Below are positions 12,151-23,186 of a DNA stretch of 64,000 nucleotides, piece after piece. The notes beneath the pieces are model-generated. The model saw only the letters and a list, made by a program, of their open reading frames with translations. It was not told where the DNA came from and did not search any database. A program made the position numbers and the translations under genes. Source of the DNA: Apiosordaria backusii (lineage: Eukaryota > Ascomycota > Sordariomycetes > Sordariales > Lasiosphaeriaceae); assembly GCA_030549205.1 (NCBI GenBank), contig JAUKTV010000013.1:682001-746000 (forward strand), given 5' to 3'. Every line of letters starts with the position of its first letter. Position 1 is the stretch's first letter.

Positions 12151-12891
12151 GGTGACTTTTGGTTGTTTTGGTCGATCGGTAAGGTATCGGAACCAGGGGT
12201 GGTTGAACTTGGGAGAGGCCGCGGTATTGCGCTGGGGGGCGGCGTCGCGGGAGCTGTTGCTGCTGTGGTGGGAAAATTCGGCGATTGAACAGGTGAGGTC
12301 GGAACAGAAATAAAGTGGGGCCGGGTTGTGCTATGAACAGGGGGGTTGTTCACCACGGGTGAGCTAAATGTGGGGTGGGTTTTTGCGTGTAAGTGGTTTT
12401 CAACAACGACAGAAATGTACCTAAGAGACACAGAAGGGGAGGTGGTGGTTTGTTTTTGTCTGTCTCCATCTTAAGTCTGAGAGGCAGCACCAGAAAAACT
12501 GACAAAGTGCTATCAGAGGCCACAAAAGTTTTAAGTATCTCGTCACTTGCTCCATGTATTACCGTCCACTGTTTCCAACCAACGTGAGCTCAAGCGAGTC
12601 ATCTAGCTAATCAACTATCAGCCCTTCGCAAACAACAGGCCGTAATTCTCGACCACTTACAAGCCATTGGCAACTTCTTGGATGATAGACACCGTAATTG
12701 CCACGACGGGACGACATCATCAAAGCGAGTCAACATACATATCTACACCACAATCGGTATCACAATCATAAATCACATTACATACCGGAACTTGATTTTC
12801 TTCTCAAAAATATTATTAAGTTTTAAATCTATATCTTCTTTCGCTTGAACGAAGTTTTACAAATAAAAAGGAAAAAAGAAAATGAGTAAAC
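12151..12891. other. Intergenic between bL21m and coiled-coil gene
   Basis: Holds the bL21m promoter at its left and the 3' flank of the coiled-coil gene at its right. The last 150 bases are AT-rich. No feature recognised. Confidence 0.5.
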
Positions 12892-14745
12892 TCACCTCCT
12901 CGAAGACTTCTTCGCCTGCTGACCCTGCCTCTCGATCTGACGAGCATCATAGCAAGCCCACTCGGGAGATGGAGACTTCTGAGCAGCAGGGGCCTTGAAA
13001 GTCCCCGAAACTCGCTGTGCAATGCCCGAGATTTTACGACCTAGAGGAAATGGGTTAGCCTGGCTCCTGGACTTGCTTTTGGAAGTCAATCTGGACAGTA
13101 CATTACGAATCGAGCTCATTGACGAGCCAGAGTTGTTGGATAGTCTGCGCTGCTTGTCGTTCGTAGCCTGGAGGTTAGCAAATATGGGGTTAGGCCCCTG
13201 AGGCACTGGGACAGGACGGGGTCCCTTGGGATGATGATCGCGATCCCGTCTCCATGTTCCCGGCGGTGGGGTGGCGCCAGAGTCACCGGACTTCCAGGTG
13301 CTGGTGCTGGCCTTGGACTTGGTGGTGTTGCTGCGGGTTAGCCTGTCAGTAGCTGTGCTTGCCTTTCTCCGAGGAGGGAAGGGGATTCTGCTTTGCTTAG
13401 CTTTCTCGAGAACACGCTCAGAAGGAGGTGGGGGACGACCGACGTATCTGCGAATACCGGAAGGCTGTGAGGAGCTAGGCGCGTAAATGCCCAGTCCAAC
13501 GTGCTTCCCGGGGAGTCTATTAAGATTAGTCGTGTTAGCTTGCTGAAAGCCTGGGTTAAAAGGCTCAGAAACATCAAAGGTAGGACTACGCTGATACATA
13601 TTAAGGATATCGTCCACCGGGTCAACTTGGCCGGAAGGACCAGGGCCATAGTACGGCTCGGACTGGTCTACCACCTCGCTGACTCGATGGACGGAAGCCG
13701 CTTGAGCAAAGTGCATAGGGATGGGAGATACAACCTGGACTGGTCTTTGAGCACCGCGCTGGTGGACGGGCAGTTGAGATTGCTTTTTACGAGCCGGGAC
13801 ACGAAGAGGAGGGACAGCAGCACTGCCCTTTTGGACAGGTCTAGAAGGAGAAGTCAGCTGGGTACGGAGCTGGTGCTGTCTCTGAGCCTCGGCGGCAGGG
13901 GACAAAAAAGGACGGTCAGCAAGACGGCCAGGAGGAGGCGCACGCTGACGAGAAGAAGAAGCAGCAGTCTGCCGAGCTTGCTCAGCAGCCCTTTGTCTCC
14001 TCTCTCTAGCCTCCCTCTCCCTCTGCGCCTTCTCCTGCTCTCGCCTCTTCTTCTCCTCCCTCTCCCTCCAATGCCGTTCAGCAATCCTCTCCGCAGCCTT
14101 CCGCTTCTCAGCTTCGACCTTAGCCCTCTCCCTCGCCTCCTTCTCCGCCCTCGCCCTCTCCTTAGCCTCACGATCGGCCCGCTCACGAGCCAGCTTCTCA
14201 GCCTTGCTCCTCTCCCTAGCCTCACGCTCAGCCCTCTCAGCACGAGCCTTCCGCTCCTGCTGCCGCTGCCGCTCCTCTACCTCCCTCTGCCGGGCCATAT
14301 CCTCCCGATACGCCCTCCTCTCCCTCTTCCTCTGGTCCTCCTCCTGCTCTGCCTGCCTCCTCCTTGCATCCCTCTCGAACCCCCTCTGGCGCTCGGCCTC
14401 CACCCGCTGCTGTCTCTCCCGCTCCCGGCGGTCTTGCTCGACGCGGTTGCGGAGGATATCGGATTTCTGCTCGTTGCGCTTGGCTTCCGCCCTCTGCTCC
14501 CTCTCCCGCTGGGCGCGCTTCTCTTTCTTTTGCCTTTCGTAGCAGGCGCCGCAGATGCGGGAGTCGTCGCTGTGGCGGTCGGTGGTTACGTTGCCACAGT
14601 CGGCGAGCTTCTTCCGCCGGAAGATGGAACTGAACTTGGCGTCTTGCTGCTGCTGGAGCTTTCGGAGGCGGGGGCAGGTGGATATAGAAGAGAGGGTTTC
14701 GGATTTGTGGCCGCAGCGGAGGATGACGGCTGTTTGATGGCACAT
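12892..14745 (-). CDS. Hypothetical protein: Cys/His N-terminus plus long charged coiled coil
   Basis: Function not recognised. One open frame of 617 aa. Residues 1-70 hold spaced Cys and His residues (C2, H3, C11, H13, C24, C50, then CGAC at 64-67), suggesting a small zinc-binding unit. Residues of about 70-260 are almost entirely Arg/Glu/Lys/Ala (for example REREARERRQRAAEQARQ) and should form a long charged helix. The remainder is disordered, Pro/Ser/Arg-rich, with several phosphorylation-type RxxS stretches. The stop TGA overlaps a good splice donor (AGG|TGAGT or AG|GTGAGT), so a further exon cannot be excluded. The strongly repetitive coding sequence produces a 426-codon antisense frame that should be ignored. 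Confidence 0.7.
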   Translation of the reverse strand: MCHQTAVILRCGHKSETLSSISTCPRLRKLQQQQDAKFSSIFRRKKLADCGNVTTDRHSDDSRICGACYERQKKEKRAQREREQRAEAKRNEQKSDILRNRVEQDRRERERQQRVEAERQRGFERDARRRQAEQEEDQRKRERRAYREDMARQREVEERQRQQERKARAERAEREARERSKAEKLARERADREAKERARAEKEARERAKVEAEKRKAAERIAERHWREREEKKRREQEKAQREREARERRQRAAEQARQTAASSSRQRAPPPGRLADRPFLSPAAEAQRQHQLRTQLTSPSRPVQKGSAAVPPLRVPARKKQSQLPVHQRGAQRPVQVVSPIPMHFAQAASVHRVSEVVDQSEPYYGPGPSGQVDPVDDILNMYQRSPTFDVSEPFNPGFQQANTTNLNRLPGKHVGLGIYAPSSSQPSGIRRYVGRPPPPSERVLEKAKQSRIPFPPRRKASTATDRLTRSNTTKSKASTSTWKSGDSGATPPPGTWRRDRDHHPKGPRPVPVPQGPNPIFANLQATNDKQRRLSNNSGSSMSSIRNVLSRLTSKSKSRSQANPFPLGRKISGIAQRVSGTFKAPAAQKSPSPEWACYDARQIERQGQQAKKSSRR

Positions 14746-15129
14746 CCTGTCGGTATGTGTGGGTGGTGTGTTGTAGTTTAGTGTTTGTAGTAGTTGTAGT
14801 TGTTGGTCACGATATCTAGATCGTGAGTGTGTTGTTGGTATTAGTTGCTGTTGATCACAAGTTAGTAGCAGTAGTTACCTAGTCGTGATAATGTCTCGTT
14901 TGTGTTGGGTTGTATGGTTATGACGGGAGAAGAAGAAGAAAGAATCCCCGACGGGGCCTGCCGGCCTTAAATATCATCTTGAACTAGGCCTTTGTCCACA
15001 TGGACTGTTCCTGAAATAACTTCTTACCTCACGAACAATAGCTTAGTTCAAGGTTTAGTGAACATTGTCTTTGTCCCTGATAAAAAATAGCTTCATTGTT
15101 CACCGTTCGGTCCGAGGCGATCCCGTAAC
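14746..15129. other. Promoter region of coiled-coil gene
   Basis: Upstream region of the minus-strand gene ending at 14745. It contains GTAGTTGT-type repeats and an imperfect dyad near 14806-14825 (arms TCACGAT and ATCGTGA around ATCTAG). Whether the dyad binds a regulator is unknown. Confidence 0.35.
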
Positions 15130-15131
15130 TA

Positions 15132-15370
15132 TCCACGCCCTGGACAAAAAAACTGGCACCGCTACCTGCATAATCTACCACATAGACTACTAGATATAGG
15201 CGTTCCGATTGCATTTGTGGGCTTATTACACCATTTCAAGGCCTGTCAGCTATCTTTAAAGGTCTACCGACTATCTTTCGAGGCCCAACGGCTATCTTGT
15301 GTAGTCCGTCAACTGTATTTTGATGCATGTTGAACACTTGTTGTACCGGTTTTTTTGTCCACGGCGTGCC
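15132..15370 (+). mobile_element. MITE-like non-autonomous element, copy A
   Basis: A 239-bp element with terminal inverted repeats of about 28 bp: the left end reads CACGCCCTGGACAAAAAAAC and the right end is the inverse of GGCACGCCGTGGACAAAAAA. It is flanked by TA on both sides (15130-15131 and 15371-15372), the target-site duplication expected for Tc1/mariner/pogo-type elements. The interior carries four diverged copies of a unit of about 20-23 bp (type AAGGCCTACCGACTATCTTT). There is no open reading frame, so it needs a transposase from elsewhere. A second copy in opposite orientation is at 17371-17690. Family placement is inferred from ends and TA duplication. Confidence 0.75.
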
Positions 15371-15372
15371 TA

Positions 15373-15844
15373 GGAAACAACGTGATAACAGGGCTTTCTC
15401 AAGAACAAATGAGGTTAAATGAGGTCATGAGATTGAAGAGCAATGCATTTTCTACCAAAAGGGTATACGTGATTGTTCTCCGAAGAAGAAAAACCTGAAG
15501 CTCAAGACTACAAACGAACGCTGTACTGAGAGTCCCGCCCATCTGTCCCTCCATCTACACTCTTTGCCCCGACCGACTGCTGACCGCCACCCATGCATAT
15601 GGTGTATCAAGGCTTGAATAGACCGCCTGAACAGATAGGTCCTGCCAGAAACCGCCGAAAATCTATCCTACAGTAGGTATTCCAGAACCCATTCCATACG
15701 TATCATCGCTGCCATGCGTATCTGCCCGGCCTGTATCCCTTTGCCCCAGCTCCATGCATACAAAACAAAACAAAAGACAGGAAGGACCCTTGCGCTAAAC
15801 CAATGTGTGAACGCCTGCGTGTTGTGTATACATGTATCCATCTC
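15373..15844. other. Intergenic between MITE copy A and F-box-like gene
   Basis: About 470 bases without a recognisable feature; it should contain the 3' flank of the minus-strand gene ending at 15845. Confidence 0.45.
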
Positions 15845-17140
15845 CTAGGTACCCTGCCTCACTGCTTCCAAAATCAATAGCTCTCTAGGTTCGGAAGGGA
15901 TGACTACTTCCTCTTCAATGTGCCCATCACCCTCTTGCAAGTCTTGCAGGTCCCCTTCTTGATCTTGAATATCTCCGTCATACTCAGTACCCGCATCCTC
16001 CACCACGACGTCTCCCTCCGACTCCTCAGGCACCTCAATCGGCTTAGGAAAGGCCCCCATAACAGTCTGATGAAGACCATGCAAAACAACAAACCCATCC
16101 TCATCATCATCCTCCTCCCCCCCTCCCCTTCCATCCCCTCCCTCACCCCCTCCTTATCCTCCCCCCTACAACATCAACCTCCTCATCCGCCTCCTTCAAC
16201 CCCGCCTCATACGCCCACAGATCCCTAAGCACACCCTCCACCCTCCCCGCAACATACCTCCCAATCCCACTCCCCCTCGCCCTCTCCGGCAAACTCGGCG
16301 GTCCCACCACCCCCTTCTCACCATCCCCACCCCCCTCAGCATGCAAAAACCCCCAAAGCGCCAAACTCCCCTCTCTGAAAACCGTCTCCTTGAACGCCAC
16401 CACCCTCTCCAACCCCTCCGGATCACTCTCCAGCAACTCCCCCATTTCATCCGCGTACGCCATCCCCCCCAACGCCGCCAAATGCGTCAACAACGCCAGC
16501 TCCAGCGGATCCAGCCCCTTGATAAACGCCTGTCTCGTCCGGTGAATCGCCTTTTGTATCATATACGGATCCGCCGGGGGAGTGTCCCTCGCCATAACGG
16601 GTATTTTCACCAAGAGCGCAAGATCGGAGATGTGATCTGCCAAATAACACGCGTGTTTAAACAAATCAACCAAATGGAGGAACTGAGGCTGTGGCAGGGC
16701 AGCAAAGGAAGAAACGCGAGCCATGGCGGATATCAATGGCGTAGGGGGGCAAGCAAAAGGGTCGAGCATTGTCTCTATGCGGGCGTGGCGGAGTTCGAGC
16801 TCGGCTGCTACGCGGAAGCTCCAGGGGGGCAAAGGGGATCGTTGCGGGGAGTGGGAGGATAGCAAGGACCCGAGGGGGGTTGGAGGGCAGGATTGGGAAT
16901 GGCGGCCGTGATTTTGGATTTGATGATTGAGTGCTCGTACTGGTGTATCAACCCATACATGTGTTTGTTTGTGCTGGCTAGTGATAGAATCGTGGGGAGG
17001 TCGGTGGCCTCCGCGATGAGGAGGGTTATGTCCGGGTTGATGATGGACGTCGTCGTCATTGTCGTCGTCGTCGTCGTCATGTCCACGTTGGTGGCAGTGG
17101 CGGTGGACATGCCGGTGTCGAATGGGTTGATGGTGGACAT
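15845..17140 (-). CDS. F-box-like hypothetical protein, frame broken at three homopolymers
   Basis: Function not established. Read from the ATG at 17140, the frame must shift three times to reach the stop at 15845: at the G6 run 16824-16829, at the C6 run 16161-16166 and at the C7 run 16117-16123 (plus-strand bases). One extra base at each gives 432 aa. Residues of about 30-75 (DITLLIAEATDLPTILSLA, then STNKHMYGLIHQYE) resemble an F-box and its following helix. The middle is helical and includes ALLTHLAALGGMAYADEMGE. The C-terminus is acidic. The N-terminus has a Thr run from a GTC/GAC trinucleotide repeat. It lies between two inverted MITE copies. It may be an intact gene with sequencing errors or a real pseudogene. 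The F-box call is tentative. Confidence 0.5.
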
Positions 17141-17370
17141 ACTCCCTCCGCTGATATTTTGTAAGATAATTCTCTAACAAGTAACTGCTGGTAAAGGAGA
17201 CCAAATTGCGTTATGGAGGCAAAGTTGAAGAGGAAGATGAGCCAGAAGTGCAAGAGATTGGAGAATAAAAGGTGCAGGAATAGATGGATGGGCAGGTTGA
17301 TGACGAGAGAAAGAGAACCTCGATGGCAGTTCCCATGCACCTTGATGGCCGTGACGAAGAAGGTGCCAGC

Positions 17371-17690
17371 CACGCGGTGGACAAAAAAACCGGTACTGCA
17401 AGTGTTTCACAGGCGCGTAAAGCACAGTTAACAAACTATGCAAAATAGTCGGTAGGTCTTTAAAGATAGTCGGTAGGCTTTCAAAATACTCGGTAAGCCT
17501 TTCAAGATACTCTCTAACACCCTGTCAAGATAGTCAGTAGGCCTTTCAAGTTAATCAGTAGGCCTTGAAAATTAGTCAACAGGCCTTGAAGATGGTATAA
17601 TATACATTTAAATAAATCCAGAACGTCTGTATTTGGAGTGTATGTGGTAGATCATGCAGGTAGTGGTGCCAGTTCTTTTGTCCAGGGCGT
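17371..17690 (-). mobile_element. MITE-like non-autonomous element, copy B (inverted)
   Basis: The same element as at 15132-15370, in opposite orientation. One end has GGTGGACAAAAAAACCGGTAC and the other has the inverse of CACGCCCTGGACAAAAGAAC. The outer segment with GGTAGATCATGCAGGTAGTG matches copy A almost base for base. It is about 80 bp longer because the internal array has about seven units of the 20-23-bp repeat instead of four. The last bases of each end have diverged and no clean TA duplication remains, so this copy looks older or was altered. It lies 230 bases upstream of the F-box-like gene's start codon and may fall in its promoter. Confidence 0.7.
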
Positions 17691-18452
17691 GCCAGCCAGC
17701 AAGGTGCGCAAGACTTGGCATCAGGAACCAGCTGCCCTTACTAATTGGCGGACTGGTTCCCGACTTTTGCTGATACCTCCTGATACCTCCCCGGGTTGTA
17801 AATCAGTTGAGAATCGGGCCTTAGGTCGGTCTGCCGGACTGTGACGGTCGTGAGCTGATGTCGCGAGCATATTTCAGGAAGGCGTGACTGTGTTGTGTCC
17901 AATGGGTGGCGAGATAGGGACAAAGCATGGTCATCCGAAGATACCTACAAAGAAACCGTTGAGCACATGTAGCCAATGTCTGATGCTTCGATTACTCCGT
18001 ATCAGAGGTATCATTCAGGCAATGCTACAAGTCATGCCCCGCCATTATCTCTCCTACATGCTGCAGTGTACCTCAAAGATGACACCAAGGTCTTATCGTG
18101 AGATGCCCCTCCAGCGATGCCTGCTTCTTTTCCCGGTTAGCAAGTAAAACTGTCCTCGGTAGTTATTATACAGAGACTTGATTCAAACAAAGAGCCACAC
18201 CCAGCCAACCCTGACCCTGAAATGGCGCAACTTTCTTTCTCTGCCGCCAATATGCTCCATAACGCCGATAATGCAGGCCCATATAAATGTTGATTAAATC
18301 CAAACCGAAGTTTTCATGGTGGTATTGATCGGGCGTTGGTGAGATCAAAGGCCTGGCTGAACTCGTGTGTGTGGGGGCTCTATGGCCCTTAGACGGCATT
18401 GCGTCAATATATGTTTCGTCTTGATAGATGTCGCTCCGCCCTCTTAAAATCT
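17691..18452. other. Intergenic between MITE copy B and glutaredoxin gene
   Basis: No gene supported. The right end is the 3' flank of the minus-strand glutaredoxin gene. Short open frames here lack codon bias or domains. Confidence 0.45.
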
Positions 18453-19272
18453 CTAGGGGGACTTCTCAGAGAATCTTTTCGAAACCTCGACTCGCTTGCC
18501 GCCCAGCTCTTTTATTTTGGCGGCTAGCTTGTTGTCGTTGTCAAGTGCAGCAACATCGTCGCCGCCACCGATACTTTTTCCGTAAATCATGATGTTTGGC
18601 ACCGTCGTCCGCTTGGTTATTACACCCAATCTGTCCTGGATCTTGCGGCCGAGAGGATGCTGATCGAGTTCAACCACAAACGGCGCAGGCTCAATGACGT
18701 ATTTCTCGAGAAGAATGCCCTTTGCGCGCTTAGAGTAAGGGCAGTATGATTTCGAGAAAATGATGACTACAAACACAAGTTAGCGGGCGGTAACAGTGAC
18801 CAGAATATAATAACTTACCTGGAGATTTCCTCAATATCGAGTCAAGCTCAACTTCAACCTCATGCTCCTCCGGTGTTTCTTCCACTTCTATACCTCCGTC
18901 GTCTTCCTCTTTGTGACCACCCGCTGCGCTTCCAACTCCTATCACTTTCTTGGGGTTGTCCGGCTTGTTGGGTGCCTTGGCATTGGCATTTTCCTTTGCT
19001 TTCTGCTCTGCCTGCTTCAGCCTGGCAGCCATCTCCTTGGCCATGATGGCGTCGTCCTCGTCAATGTCTCCATCAGCGTCGTGGTCGTGGCCCGGTATGA
19101 CTTGTTGAGTAACGCCTCGTTCCCTTTCCAGACCATGCATTGTCTTGTGGTAAAAGTCTTTGATCGCATCGGTCTCCCGTGAATGGCGAGCTTGCGAAGT
19201 GAAGAACAGTAGCGTCACAACGGCGGCAAGGACGAGGTAGAGAAGTGCGCGGAGGCGCCTTTGGGATGGCAT
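18453..19272 (-). CDS. Membrane-anchored glutaredoxin (Grx6/Grx7 type)
   Basis: Glutaredoxins of this type are single-pass proteins of the early secretory pathway that handle glutathione-protein disulfides. Two exons, 19272-18819 and 18766-18453, give 255 aa. The N-terminus is a signal anchor (LRALLYLVLAAVVTLLFFTS). A Lys/Ala/Asp-rich stalk of about 110 aa follows. The thioredoxin-fold domain begins at about residue 150 with IIFSKSYCPYSKR, so the active site is CPYS (C160), the same as in yeast Grx7. The cis-proline loop is TTVPNIMIYG and the glutathione-binding glycines are GGGDDV. An upstream in-frame ATG at 19416 would bury the anchor, so 19272 is preferred. Confidence 0.9.
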
Positions 19273-21904
19273 GATGGGCAGTTCAATGGGTAAAGGACAG
19301 TAATGTGAGATTTCCCTGCTGATACGGTGTGGCTGTTGTCCGTTTGGCGGCCAAACTGGCTTTAAAGTGTCGTCGGATAATATTGCCGTCAAGTCAGCTC
19401 GCGACCAATCTGCCAAATCGAATTATCGAATAGGTAAAATTAAGGCATGTGCTCGGAGGGTTTGGCGTAGCGGGGAGCGGGAACCCAATCGCATGGGAAA
19501 GAGTTCATCGGCGAGAGCTTTCGACCTCTTTGGCGACGGCACAGAGCGCAAGCATCCGAGGCAGAGTCGTTCCGAACTGTCACATAGCAATGGATAGTCA
19601 GCAGGTGCGGCGACAAGAGGAGAGCTCTCCTGTCCATTTCCGCGACAAGACGCGGATGGCCGCATCCCAAAGTGGCTAGGCGACCGTTGGACAACCCGAC
19701 CCATTTCTTTATTCGCTGTGCAACGAAGACTCGGGCAGCCACCGTCTTGCATGTAGTCTTCCGACTCTCTGTGTAGCAGACAACGATAATGTCACGATAT
19801 TGAGAATCTAGAAGCTATTCCCCAGTTTCTCTAGCAATATTCGAGCCCAAAGCATGCCAGTCCGGTCATCCTCAACAGTTGTTCCATGAACATGCACTGG
19901 GCACTGTGCAAGGTTCAGTTACCTAGTTCAGCTTCTTTATCCCCACTATGGCTTTCTGTAGGGGCAGACCTGTGGAGTGGTTCGGCATTCGCTAGTCCAG
20001 ATTGACGTCTGTCATTGCGCAGGAAGCATTGCGAACAAAATGGCGAAAACAGGAAGTGAAGAGAAAAGAGGAAGCGATAGAGAAGATCTAGACGTCACAA
20101 ATTATTTCATCTGCCATTTTAGAGCCGTATCAGGTGTCCCTTCAACTTTTTATGCCAGTATCACTGTCGATGATTAATTCGTGAATAGATGCATGTCTAA
20201 ACAGCTCTCGAGACGACACTCGGTTTCTGAGCCCGAGTCCAGCCCAGGGTTCTTGTAAGATATCGCCAGCACTGGAGAGTCTCGAAGCTCTCAAAAACCA
20301 AACCAGACAAGGGAATCGGTTTGTCAAGCTTTTGGTGAATTGCTTGCGATGCTTGACTTGACTTCCTCTCTTGAAGTGGGGCAGCAAAACCTGCAGTGGC
20401 CTGTGCGAGCACATGTGAATTCACAGAATTTGCAGGCGTGCACAGTCCACCCCACCAGCTGTATATATTCTCGGCCTCACTGCCCAAATTTCAATCTTCT
20501 TTTTCTTTTTTTCCTCATGTCGACAATACTTCAGAGAATCATTTCTATAGTAGTCGTCCTCTTTTGTGTTCCCTAAAGGAGCCACAGATCCCACCCGGGT
20601 TGATGAACGATATCCTCGGTGCCCAACAGTGAGAAGCCTCTTACTCTCGATCTGCCTGCAAAGGTGGCGGCCGTGGCCTTGCGCTACGACTGTATAGAGA
20701 GTGGCGATGATCTGTACCCTGATTTTCTTGAGGTCTTGCCTTCGGGCGTTCAAGCAGGGTGGGTATCGATGGAAGTCTGACCGGCTTTTTTCCCTTGTTT
20801 TTTTTTTTCATTGCAATCTTGAGCACACTGCTGCTCGGGATGTGAGGAAGAAAATGATACACCAGCCCCCCAGTTTGACAATTTGCATGATTTCACGAAT
20901 TGGTCGAGCCCATGGTCCAATCTTCATGATCAAGAAGCATTGAAGATGGCGTGGTATCAGTCGGACAGCTGACTGCAGTGTGATTCATGGGGTATGCAGA
21001 TGCATACAACCCGGATACGTCTCCCGGTCCTCTAGCGCAGGAGAACTCGCTGAAGATATAGGCGGTCATCACTCCTTTGGGGGCAGAGCATGATTAAGTG
21101 CACACCATTCTGTACCCCACGTTCCAATCGGCTCTGCCGCCTGAGAGATGGCGTTCTGCATCACCGTGAAATTTAGGAAGCCTATTGATCCGATATCTCT
21201 CCATCACCGGTTCGGATGCCCCTCTGTCCTATCTGCCTCTTTTATTCCAGCCTTCACCAGCGATCCTCATTCGCCATCACCACACATAGCCCTCGCATGG
21301 AGGCAAAGTGGGTGTGTGAAGCATTCGACGTAATGAAACCCGGCGAAAACCCCAACCAACCACGGCGTGCAGATATGCCCGGATTTCGGCACTGCCCTGA
21401 ACTGGAAACGATCAAAAAGGGACTGAACTTGAAACGGAACAATGCTGACAACCAACAACTTGAATAAGGTGGGGAAGCGAGAGCCAGACAGCTTAGAAAT
21501 CGCGTTATCAGATTCGGTCCAAACTTTGTGATACCCCCCCAACTCAGCCTTTTTACTACCAAGGAAATTGTTGGACGCGTTCTGTACGGAGGTGAGGTGA
21601 CAAATTAGGAGGGTGGAGGGGGGGACGGACGTACGGTATCCGTCAAGCAGGCAACCATATATAAATACCAAGCCAGACCCAGATTGTCGAGCATCATCGC
21701 CATTGCCGTAACCACCCCACCCAAGATCCTCCTCACTTTCTCATGACAACCCCAGATTCTTGATTTCTCCTTTGTCAAAATGTTATCTTGATTTTTTCAT
21801 TATTAGCTACAAACCATCCATATCTACACCTCAACATTCACAGCCGACATCGCTTATCACCCCACCATTACTCCGACTGACAACAGCAATAACAACCACG
21901 CACA
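19273..21904. other. Large intergenic region (glutaredoxin / MDR gene)
   Basis: 2.6 kb between divergent genes, the largest gap in the conserved part. Open frames are short and overlapping on both strands; none shows a domain, signal peptide or intron pattern I would trust. The right end holds the promoter of the gene starting at 21905. A small non-coding or lineage-specific gene could be hidden. Confidence 0.4.
21658..21667 (+). promoter_or_regulatory. TATA box of the MDR oxidoreductase gene
   Basis: TATATAAATA lies 247 bases before the start codon at 21905. It is the only strong TATA element in the 300 bases upstream and is followed by a C/A-rich leader, so it is the likely core promoter. 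Confidence 0.45.
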
Positions 21905-23186
21905 ATGCCAACCCCCCAACACCCCCAAACCCACCCCTCCATCGCCCTCCCCTCGCCCTCCTCCCCCCCATCCTCCACCAGTCCCCAACCCACCCCCCAA
22001 ACCCAAACGAAGCCCTCGTCAAAGTCTCCTGGACCTGCTCCACCCCCCTCGACCTCCACCGCACCGACGGCAACCTCGCTATTTCCCGGTATCCCTTCAT
22101 CCTCGGCACCGCCTTCGCCGGCACCGTCCTCTCCCTCTGGCTCCGGCCCATGAGCTCCTCCACCTCTCCCTCCCGCATCCTCCTCAACATCGACCAGGAA
22201 CTCCACCACTCCCTCAAAGAAGGCGATCTCGTCTTTGGCTTCGTCACCGACGGCAACCCCCGGGAAGCCGGTTTCCAGACATACATCACTGTCCCCGTGC
22301 ATAAAATCTCCAAACTACCGCAGAATGTGCCGTACGGCCTGAAGGAGGCAGTGACGGTCCCGACGAATTTGGTGACGGCTTTTCATGCTTTGACTACAGA
22401 CTTGGGGTTGCAACTTCCCTGGCCGAGGCCAAAGAATTTCAGGGGGGGGATAGGAAAGTGCTGGTGTGGGGGGGTGCGAGTTCTGTTGGGTTGTACACGA
22501 TACAAGTTCTGAGATACTGGGGTTACAGCCATGTTATTGCTGTCGCGAGCGGGAAGCATCATGATGAGCTGAGGAGGCTGGGGGCGAGGGTTTGTTTTGA
22601 TTATAGGAACCCCGGGGTGGTGGGGGAGATATTAGGGTATCTTGACTGGGAGGGAAATTACGGGAGGGAGGGGGGAAGGCCGAGGATTCCGTATTTGGTG
22701 GATTGTATCGGTTCACGAGATGGGACTTTGAAGCCGTTAAGTCAGATCGCGGAGAGGGGGAGCAAAGTGGCGGTTATGTTGCCTGTGATTGTTGTTCATG
22801 CTGCCGAGGGGAGGAGGCCGGTGTTTGCGGCGGATGAGAAGAACGTGGAGGGGGTGGTTTGGAAGCAAGGGGTCGAGGTGAGGGGGGTGAGGACGTTGAA
22901 TTATGAGGATGTGAGTAATCTTCAACGGTCAAAATTTTTGATGGGCGTCCCAAATGTGAAGATGATGATGGCTGATATGTTTGAGCAGAACGAGTTCTAT
23001 CGCGACAAACTCCAGCCCGAGATCATTCCTGCCTTGCTGGCTCAAGGATTTATCCAACCGAACAGAACTAGGGTCGTCGAGGGCGCTACGCTGCTTGAAC
23101 GAGCCCAGAATGCCCTTCAGCTCTTAAGAGACCAAGCTCCCTCTGGCGAACGGCTCGTATGGAGAGTATCAGAGGATGAGGAATGA
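21905..23186 (+). CDS. Zinc-type MDR oxidoreductase (enoyl reductase-like), two apparent frameshifts
   Basis: Medium-chain dehydrogenase/reductase that uses NAD(P)H. The reading frame is broken twice: at the C7 run 21963-21969 and the G8 run 22442-22449. One extra base at each gives 427 aa. The GroES-like half has EALVKVSWTCSTPLDLHRTD, FILGTAFAGTV and GDLVFGFV. The Rossmann half starts with VLVWGGASSVGLYTIQVL, the cofactor-binding glycine motif, followed by HDELRRLGARVCFDYRNPGVV. The structural zinc cysteines are absent, as in enoyl-reductase-like members of secondary metabolism (ToxD/CipB type). No polyketide or peptide synthase is nearby, so a pathway cannot be assigned. I think the breaks are sequence errors, since both halves are well preserved. 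Confidence 0.72.

Noticed and set aside
13501..14781. 426-codon plus-strand frame, leucine/serine-rich
   Set aside because: It is the complement of the Arg/Glu-rich coiled coil at 12892-14745. Complementing such codons gives Leu/Ser/Pro runs with no stops.
17041..17085. Asp/His-rich frame starting at 17204 as the N-terminus of the F-box-like protein
   Set aside because: It is low complexity from the GTC repeat read in another frame. The frame from 17140 carries the F-box-like segment.
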